Part shown: in pieces, positions 6,889 to 12,444 of the stretch
Layout: each line of letters begins with the position of its first letter
How positions within the stretch are numbered: the first letter of the stretch is position 1
Origin: a bacterium
Lineage (GTDB): Bacteria; Patescibacteriota; Minisyncoccia; UBA6257
Length of the DNA: 12,444 nucleotides
Direction: 5' to 3'
Assembly: GCA_030673525.1 (NCBI GenBank)
Contig: DAOVIY010000010.1
Coordinates: 1-12,444 of the forward strand
Translations under genes and position numbers: made by a program
The notes under the pieces: model-generated
What the model was told of the DNA's origin: nothing
Seen by the model: only the letters and a program-made list of their open reading frames with translations
Database searches by the model: none

Positions 6889-9008
6889 ACTTGGTTATCG
6901 TTGAATCACCTGCAAAAGCAAAAAGCATTTCACATTTTTTGGGAAAAAATTTTAAAGTTGTTGCCTGTTACGGGCATATTCGTGATCTTCCTAAGTCTAA
7001 ATTAGGAATTGACATAGAAAATAATTTTACTCCACATTATATTATTCCGGTAAAAGCAAGAAAAAAAGTAAATGAGCTCAAGAAACTCGCTAAAAAAAGC
7101 AATAAAATAATATTAGCTTCTGATGAAGATAGAGAAGGAGAAGCTATTGCGTTTCATTTAATCCAAGCGCTTGAGATTGAAAAACAAACAGTAGAAAGAA
7201 TTGCTTTTCATGAAATCACCAAACCAGCTATAGAAAATGCCATTAAAAATCCACGTGATATTAATTTAGATTTAGTGAACGCTCAACAAACAAGAAGAAT
7301 ATTAGACCGCTTAGTAGGATATGAATTGTCTCCGTTTTTATGGAAAAAAATATTTAGGGGATTATCTGCTGGTAGAGTACAATCACCTGCCTTAAGATTA
7401 ATCGTTGAAAGAGAAAAAGAAAGAGAATCTTTTAAAGAAGAGAAATACTATAGTATTTCTGCAATATTAGATAGACAAGAAACCCGCCTTGACTCAACGA
7501 GGCAAACCGACAATGAGTTTGAATTTGATTTACATAAAATTAATAATAAACCTCTCCCTAAGCCAGGCATTAAATCAGAAAAAGAAGCACACAAAATTAA
7601 AAAAGATTTAGAAAAAAAAGATGCTTATATTTTGGATATAGAAACTAAAAAAGTAAAACGTCATTCTGCTGCTCCATTTACTACAAGCACCTTACAACAA
7701 TCCTCGTGGCAATTGCTTCATTTTTCTGCCAAAAAAACAATGTATTTAGCGCAATCACTTTATGAAGGAAAAAATTTAGGAAAAGAACCTATTGGGTTAA
7801 TTACCTATATGAGAACCGATTCTACAAATCTTTCTCCAATAGCGCTCAAAGCCGCCCATGACTTTTTAGAAACAAACTTAGGAAAAGAATATGCTTTACC
7901 GCAAGCGCGAATCTTTAAAAAACGTTCTCGTTTGGCCCAAGAAGCTCATGAAGCCATTCGCTGCACTGATCCATTTTATACACCAGAAAAAATAAAAGAA
8001 TATTTAACAAAAGACGAATTATCTTTATATACTCTTATTTGGGCAAGATTCTTAGCAAGCCAAATGCCTTCTGCAATTTTAGAAAAAACTTCAATCTCTG
8101 TTGAATGCCAAGGTAAACAAAATAAATATTTATTTAAAAACAATTTCTACAATTTAGATTTTGATGGATTTTTCCATATTTATCCTTATTCTAAACCATC
8201 AGACCTTCAAGAAAAACCACATTTAAATCCTCAAGAAAAACTAAAAATAAAAAAAATCGCTCCGAAAGAACACCTTACACAACCTCCTCCGCGCTACAAT
8301 GACGCCTCTTTAGTAAAAACTTTGGAAAGTTTTGGTATTGGACGACCCTCAACTTACACGCCTATTATATCTGTATTAGAATATAGAGGTTACGTTATGA
8401 GAGACAAAAATAAATCTTTTATACCAACAGAAATTGGGATTTTAGTTAATGGCGTTTTAGTAAAACACTTCCCAAATATTGTAGATTATAAATTTACATC
8501 CCAAATCGAAGAAAAATTAGATAATATTGCCAAAGGAAAATTAGACTGGGTAAATATGGTTGGTGAGTTTTATAAACCATTTAAAGACAACTTAGAAAAA
8601 AAATATGTGGAAGTTTCTAAAGAAGATTTAGCGCCAGTTGTTGAAACAAAAGAAAAATGTCCAAAATGTGAAAATAATCTAGTTCTAAAATTAGGAAGAT
8701 TTGGTAAATTTCTTGCCTGCTCTGATTGGCCTAAGTGCTCTTTTACTAAATCCATCAACAATGAATTTTCTATGAAATGTCCGCAGTGTAAAACAGGAAA
8801 TATAATAATGAAAAGAAATAAAAGAAGACAAATGTTTTATGCGTGCTCAAGTTGGCCTGAATGCGATTTTGCTTCTTCTTATAAGCCTACAGGAGAAAAT
8901 TGCCCTAAATGCAGTAAGCCTCTTGTGCAAACAAAAACTAAAATAAAATGTTCTAATCGTAATTGCAATCATGAAATCCCTAAAACAAAAAATAATTCAG
9001 AATCTTGA
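6885..9008 (+). CDS. topA: DNA topoisomerase I (type IA)
   Basis: Relaxes negative supercoils by a single-strand break and passage. 707 residues. The Toprim domain holds E7 and DEDRE at 80-84 (metal-binding acidic triad). The active-site tyrosine is Y308 in LITYMRTDS, and RPSTY lies further on in the central core. Three C-terminal four-cysteine zinc ribbons follow from about 590: CPKC...CSDWPKC, CPQC...CSSWPEC and CPKC...CSNRNC. All catalytic parts appear intact. The gene is coupled to dprA by ATGA overlap, and its end overlaps the start of the RSH gene by 38 nt. It contains A-runs of eight bases that stay in frame, which matters for judging the frameshifts in the next gene. Confidence 0.97.
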   Translation: MNLVIVESPAKAKSISHFLGKNFKVVACYGHIRDLPKSKLGIDIENNFTPHYIIPVKARKKVNELKKLAKKSNKIILASDEDREGEAIAFHLIQALEIEKQTVERIAFHEITKPAIENAIKNPRDINLDLVNAQQTRRILDRLVGYELSPFLWKKIFRGLSAGRVQSPALRLIVEREKERESFKEEKYYSISAILDRQETRLDSTRQTDNEFEFDLHKINNKPLPKPGIKSEKEAHKIKKDLEKKDAYILDIETKKVKRHSAAPFTTSTLQQSSWQLLHFSAKKTMYLAQSLYEGKNLGKEPIGLITYMRTDSTNLSPIALKAAHDFLETNLGKEYALPQARIFKKRSRLAQEAHEAIRCTDPFYTPEKIKEYLTKDELSLYTLIWARFLASQMPSAILEKTSISVECQGKQNKYLFKNNFYNLDFDGFFHIYPYSKPSDLQEKPHLNPQEKLKIKKIAPKEHLTQPPPRYNDASLVKTLESFGIGRPSTYTPIISVLEYRGYVMRDKNKSFIPTEIGILVNGVLVKHFPNIVDYKFTSQIEEKLDNIAKGKLDWVNMVGEFYKPFKDNLEKKYVEVSKEDLAPVVETKEKCPKCENNLVLKLGRFGKFLACSDWPKCSFTKSINNEFSMKCPQCKTGNIIMKRNKRRQMFYACSSWPECDFASSYKPTGENCPKCSKPLVQTKTKIKCSNRNCNHEIPKTKNNSES

Positions 9009-9588
9009 GAATTCTATTAATGAAAAGGAAATGGATTTATTAGAAAAAGCCTTTGAATTTGCCGAAAAATCGCATTCTGAGCAAAAAAGAAAATCAGGAG
9101 AACCATTTGTAAATCATCCTTTACGAGTAGCTCTAACCATTAGTCAAATGAAGTTAGGTATTAACGCTGTGATTGCCAGTGTACTTCATGATGTTGTTGA
9201 GGATTGTGAAATTCCTATCTCTGAAATTAAATCCCAGTTTAATGATGAAGTATCCTTTTTAGTTAATGGATTAACAAAGGTTAATAAAATTAAATATACT
9301 GCATGTAAAAAAGAAGACGATACTATTGAAAAAGAAAATTTTAGGAATATGATTTTGGCCATGGCAAAAGATTTAAGAATTATTCTTATTAAATTAGCTG
9401 ATCGATTGGATAATATGAAAACTTTGTGGCCATTGGGGCCAAAAAAGAAAAGAAAAAAATCATTAGAAACTTTGGAAATTCTTGCCCCATTAGCTTATCG
9501 TTTGGGAATGTCAGATATTGGGGCTCAATTAGAAGATTTGGCTTTTCCATATGTATATGAAAAAGAATATAAGTTAACCAAAAAATAG
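8971..9588 (+). CDS. RSH (p)ppGpp synthetase/hydrolase, N-terminal hydrolase (HD) fragment
   Basis: 205 residues covering the (p)ppGpp hydrolase domain of RelA/SpoT-type enzymes. Conserved hydrolase residues are visible: H49, H73-D74 with E77-D78 (LHDVVED), and D144/N148 in KLADRLDNMK. The usual H at 147 is D. The frame ends TAG at 9586-9588 right after a run of six A (9580-9585), and the synthetase half continues without loss in the -1 frame. One extra A would join the two. The start at 8971 overlaps topA by 38 nt and has no Shine-Dalgarno; a later ATG near 9031 is possible. The piece may be a free hydrolase, one half of a split enzyme, or the start of a frameshifted gene. Confidence 0.9.
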   Translation: MKSLKQKIIQNLENSINEKEMDLLEKAFEFAEKSHSEQKRKSGEPFVNHPLRVALTISQMKLGINAVIASVLHDVVEDCEIPISEIKSQFNDEVSFLVNGLTKVNKIKYTACKKEDDTIEKENFRNMILAMAKDLRIILIKLADRLDNMKTLWPLGPKKKRKKSLETLEILAPLAYRLGMSDIGAQLEDLAFPYVYEKEYKLTKK

Positions 9589-10379
9589 TGGGAAAAAGAA
9601 GTAAAGAATTAAAAAATTATCTTCAGGAATTAGTTCCTTTAGTACAGGAAAAACTAAAAAACAATAATTTAAAGCCTGAAAAAATACAATTCCGAACTAA
9701 ACATTTATATAGTATATGGCGCAAACTGCAAAAAGAAGATATGGACATTAAAAGCATTCATGATTTGGTGGCAATGAGAATTATTATGCCTCATTTGAAA
9801 GGATGCTATGGCGCCTTAGGAATTATACACCAAATGTGGAAACCTGTTCCAGGCCGTTTTAAAGATTATATTGCTCTTCCAAAACCTAATGGATACCAAA
9901 GTCTTCATACTACTGTTTTTGCAAAAAACGGAAGAATAGTAGAAATTCAAATTAGAACACCGCTAATGGATGAAGAAGCAGAATGGGGTATTGCTGCACA
10001 TTGGATTTATGGATCTCAAAAAGATAATAAAAAATATAAAAAAGGAAAAAAATTTAATCCTCCTAAAAGCTTTTATTGGATAAATCAGTTAAGAGAATGG
10101 CAGAAAAAATTTTATGGTTCCAAAGAATTTCTAAATTCCCTAAAAGTTGATTTTTTTAAAGACAGAATCTTTGTCCTAACGCCTAAAGGAGATATTATTG
10201 ATTTACCTGATGGGGCTACTACTATTGATTTTGCCTATCAAATCCATACAGATGTAGGTAATCAAGCTGCTGGAGCTAAGATTAACAACAGATTGGTATC
10301 ATTAGATTATAAATTACAATCAGGAGAAGTAATAGAAATAATAACTAAAAAAAGAAGTTGCCATCTTCCTCATGGTTAG
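9588..10379 (+). CDS. RSH (p)ppGpp synthetase plus TGS fragment
   Basis: 263 residues from a GTG that overlaps the previous stop by one base (TAGTG). It carries the (p)ppGpp synthetase domain, which transfers pyrophosphate from ATP to GDP/GTP. Visible motifs: RTKHLYSIWRKL (36-47), HDLVAMRI (58-65), GRFKDYIALPKPNGYQSLHT (89-108, with Y103) and EIQIRT (119-124). A TGS domain follows at about 186-253. Family-typical sequence then breaks off at a run of seven A (10347-10353). The last nine residues are out of frame, and the true continuation is in the -1 frame to 10447. The GTG may be a coupled start, or an artefact of the frameshift, in which case the protein is one bifunctional RSH of about 492 residues. 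Confidence 0.88.
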   Translation: MGKRSKELKNYLQELVPLVQEKLKNNNLKPEKIQFRTKHLYSIWRKLQKEDMDIKSIHDLVAMRIIMPHLKGCYGALGIIHQMWKPVPGRFKDYIALPKPNGYQSLHTTVFAKNGRIVEIQIRTPLMDEEAEWGIAAHWIYGSQKDNKKYKKGKKFNPPKSFYWINQLREWQKKFYGSKEFLNSLKVDFFKDRIFVLTPKGDIIDLPDGATTIDFAYQIHTDVGNQAAGAKINNRLVSLDYKLQSGEVIEIITKKRSCHLPHG

Positions 10380-10447
10380 AATTTGTTAAAATGAGCGGAA
10401 CCCGAAAAAAGATTCAAGACGCATTAAAGGGGAAAGATTCTATTTAA
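10352..10447 (+). pseudogene. Out-of-frame C-terminal tail of the RSH gene
   Basis: Reading from 10352 in the -1 frame gives KKLPSSSWLEFVKMSGTRKK and then a short tail ending in TAA at 10445-10447. This matches the segment that normally follows TGS in RSH proteins (PS..WLEFVKT.RAR.KI). Adding one A to the A7 run at 10347-10353 joins it to the synthetase/TGS frame. Its end overlaps the 3' end of parB on the opposite strand by 24 bp. Confidence 0.8.
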
Positions 10448-11578
10448 AATTTTACTCAAATCCTCTTGCGAGAAAAACTTGATTTCAATCGCGCCTTGCC
10501 CACCTTTTTTCTTAATTAAAACTGGAGTTTGTAAAAAATCTTCTAACCTTTCTTTTACTTCCAAATCTTCTGGGTCTAAAGAAACATTTCTCCTTCTGGA
10601 CAATGTTTCTTTTTTATTATTACTAAAATTATTTTGTAAATAGTGTTGGGCTAATTCTAAAGATTCCCGCCCAGAAAGACTCTTTGACAAAATCTCCTGT
10701 AAAAATAACCTCCTCTTTTCGGGATTACTAAAAAGAAGAATTGCTCGGGCATGACCCTCATTAATCTTCCCCTGTTCTAACACATTTTGAGCTTCATTGG
10801 ATAACTGTAGTAAACGTAAAGTATTTGCAATTACTTCTCTGCTTTTTCCAATTCTTTCTGCCAGAGCCTGTTGCGTAAGGCCAAATTCTTTAATTAACCG
10901 CGCAAATGCTTTAGCTTTAGATATTGGAGTTAAATCTTCACGCTGAATATTTTCTATTAAAGCCATTTCAAGTTTTTTTCGTTCTTCCATCGGTTTCCTA
11001 ATAATTACCGGAACTGTTGGTAATTCCAACATTTTTGAAGCTAATAATCTTCTCTCTCCAGAAATTAACTGATATTCAACATCTGTGCCATATTCTGTCT
11101 CTTTTTCTTCCCTGGTAACTATCAAAGGCTCTAAAATACCATACTCTTGAATAGAATCAGCTAATTCTTTTATTGTTTCATTAGAAAAAACCTTTCGCGG
11201 CTGTTGAGGATTAGGTTTAATCTTACCAACTTCTATGTAAAAAATCTTGTCTTCCAAAAGAGGTGAAGATGGAACAGGTTTACTCTGAATAGACTTAGGT
11301 ATTGTTTCTTGTAAAACTGATATATTATCTAATGCAGTATCTTCTTTTTTATGTGTTTGCTGAAAATCCTCTTGAAAATCCTTTTTTATAGAATTTTGAG
11401 GAGGAGTTAAGTCCTGAGGAAAATTAGAAAAAGTATTATTAAGTTTTTCACTAATTTTTTCTTCCAAAGCATCTTCACTTGGTTGTTGATTACCTGCCCG
11501 CTGAAGCCTTGGTGCAGACGGGTTTTTGGGAGGAATTAAAGCACTAATACCTTGCCCTAAAGAATTTTGTTCATCCAT
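10424..11578 (-). CDS. parB: Chromosome partitioning protein ParB
   Basis: DNA-binding CTPase clamp that loads at parS sites and, with ParA, segregates the origin region. 384 residues. The N-terminal ParA-contact motif LGQGISALIP (7-16) is present, but the usual basic residue in LG[R/K]G is Q9. A long, low-complexity, probably disordered linker (about 17-108) follows, longer than usual. The ParB N-domain lies at about 111-220 with GERR (174-177) and ENIQREDLTP (209-218). A helix-turn-helix follows at about 234-257 (LTQQALAERIGKSREVIANT), then a C-terminal dimerisation region. It starts 13 nt after parA with no Shine-Dalgarno. No parS-like palindrome (TGTTTCACGTGAAACA type) was found in the window. 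Confidence 0.94.
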   Translation of the reverse strand: MDEQNSLGQGISALIPPKNPSAPRLQRAGNQQPSEDALEEKISEKLNNTFSNFPQDLTPPQNSIKKDFQEDFQQTHKKEDTALDNISVLQETIPKSIQSKPVPSSPLLEDKIFYIEVGKIKPNPQQPRKVFSNETIKELADSIQEYGILEPLIVTREEKETEYGTDVEYQLISGERRLLASKMLELPTVPVIIRKPMEERKKLEMALIENIQREDLTPISKAKAFARLIKEFGLTQQALAERIGKSREVIANTLRLLQLSNEAQNVLEQGKINEGHARAILLFSNPEKRRLFLQEILSKSLSGRESLELAQHYLQNNFSNNKKETLSRRRNVSLDPEDLEVKERLEDFLQTPVLIKKKGGQGAIEIKFFSQEDLSKILNRIFPL

Positions 11579-11591
11579 GACTTACAAAATT

Positions 11592-12359
11592 TTAAATTTT
11601 TAATTTTTTAATTAGTTCTTGGGCTAATTGACGATAGGCTCTAGCTCCTTCAGAATGAGGATTATATTGTAAGATAGACTGCCCAAAGCTGGGAGCTTCG
11701 GCTAAACTAACATTTCTAGGAATTACTGCATCAAAAACATAACCGGGAAAATTTCTTCTAATATGCTTAGCAACCATTCTATCCAATCTATTCCTTTTCT
11801 CATATAAAGTCAAAATCGCTCCTAAAATTTTTAAATCTTTTTGCAAATTTCTTCTTATTAAATCTATAGTAGTAAGAAGCTGAGATAATCCTTCTAAAGC
11901 ATAATATTCTGTCTGAAGGGGAATTAAAACTTGATCAGCTGCCACCAAACCATTAACTGTTAACACACCCAATGAAGGAGGCAAATCTATTAAAATATAA
12001 TCATAATGCTCTTTTATTGAGGAAAGAACCTGATACAATCTGAATTCTTTATTAGTAAACCGGTTTAATTCTACTTGGGCGCCAATTAGATCTGGCGAAG
12101 CAGGAAGAATATTCAAACCAAAAATTGACGTTTTGTAAATCATTTCCTGAGGAAAATCATTAGAAATTAAACTATTATAAACTGTTTTTTGCAATTTTTT
12201 ATAATCAAAACCTAAACCGGAAGTAGCATTGGCTTGAGCATCAAAATCAACTACCAATGTTTTTTTTCCAAAAGCAGCTAAATAAGCACCTAAATTTATT
12301 GCCGTAGTAGTTTTTCCTACTCCCCCTTTTTGATTACAAATCGCAATAACTTCTGCCAT
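11592..12359 (-). CDS. parA: Chromosome partitioning ATPase ParA (Soj family)
   Basis: Deviant-Walker ATPase that forms nucleoid-bound gradients moved by ParB. 255 residues from the ATG at 12359, which begins MAEVIAICNQKGGVGKTT, the standard ParA start. An upstream in-frame ATG at 12398 would add 13 residues unlike the family and would lie upstream of the -10 box, so it is rejected. Walker A' KGGVGKTT is at 11-18 (both lysines, K11 and K16, present). The Walker A'-linked strand VVDFDAQANAT is at 36-46, and Walker B ILIDLPPS at 122-129. First gene of parA-parB. Confidence 0.95.
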   Translation of the reverse strand: MAEVIAICNQKGGVGKTTTAINLGAYLAAFGKKTLVVDFDAQANATSGLGFDYKKLQKTVYNSLISNDFPQEMIYKTSIFGLNILPASPDLIGAQVELNRFTNKEFRLYQVLSSIKEHYDYILIDLPPSLGVLTVNGLVAADQVLIPLQTEYYALEGLSQLLTTIDLIRRNLQKDLKILGAILTLYEKRNRLDRMVAKHIRRNFPGYVFDAVIPRNVSLAEAPSFGQSILQYNPHSEGARAYRQLAQELIKKLKI

Positions 12360-12366
12360 TAATATT

Positions 12367-12398
12367 ATTATATCAAAGTTGTGGAATTTAATAAACAA
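12367..12398 (-). promoter_or_regulatory. parAB promoter, extended -10, leaderless layout
   Basis: On the minus strand TGATATAAT (12375-12367) is an extended -10 identical to the one before dprA, and it ends 7 nt before the ATG. A -35 is weak: TTTATT at 17 nt or TTGTTT at 20 nt. The transcript should begin at or beside the start codon. Confidence 0.5.
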
Positions 12399-12406
12399 TC
12401 TCTGCC

Positions 12407-12436
12407 TTGAATTTTATAGATAAAATACTGTATACT
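12407..12436 (+). promoter_or_regulatory. Rightward promoter for a gene beyond the window
   Basis: TTGAAT (12407-12412), an 18-nt spacer and TATACT (12431-12436) point out of the window, divergent from parA. An inverted repeat CTGTAT-(5 nt)-ATACAG at 12428-12444 overlaps the -10 box and could be an operator. The downstream gene cannot be seen. Confidence 0.4.
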
Positions 12437-12444
12437 AAATACAG

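Overview
The window looks like part of a small, AT-rich bacterial chromosome, most likely a Patescibacteria/CPR lineage (inference). The supporting signs are: archaeal/eukaryotic-type prolyl-tRNA synthetase without an editing domain; short intergenic gaps and overlapping genes; almost no Shine-Dalgarno sequences, with -10 boxes lying only 7-12 nt from start codons; a 23S rRNA gene with extra helices; and rRNA genes that are not in the usual operon. UGA is used as a normal stop.

Left part (1-1966): the 5' portion of a 23S rRNA gene on the minus strand, running off the left edge. It has its own strong promoter (near 1629-1656) and a leader of about 190 nt that contains an intrinsic-terminator hairpin with a possible competing pairing. 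No 16S rRNA lies upstream; instead there is a decayed coding fragment and a protein gene. A two-way terminator then precedes proS (prolyl-tRNA synthetase, minus strand). Next come a 450-bp non-coding stretch with several hairpins and a gene for a five-helix membrane protein of the MscS-associated conserved-TM-helix family.

Middle (4779-5756): tRNA-Ile(GAU) and tRNA-Ala(UGC) lie on the minus strand in the order and orientation they have in a normal 16S-23S spacer, but about 3.3 kb upstream of the 23S gene and without a 16S gene. They are preceded by the 5' half of a third tRNA (Thr-like), a small membrane protein gene and a pilO-like type IV pilus gene.

Right part: divergent from pilO, a plus-strand operon runs dprA (DNA uptake/recombination), topA (DNA topoisomerase I) and a RelA/SpoT-type (p)ppGpp synthetase/hydrolase gene. 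The last is broken into three frames by two single-base -1 shifts at A-runs. It converges on, and after correction overlaps by 24 bp, the minus-strand parA-parB chromosome partition operon. A rightward promoter at the edge suggests another gene just outside.

The strongest candidates for something new are the dismantled rRNA operon with an attenuator-like 23S leader, the doubly frameshifted but domain-complete RSH gene, and apparently general leaderless/SD-free translation starts.
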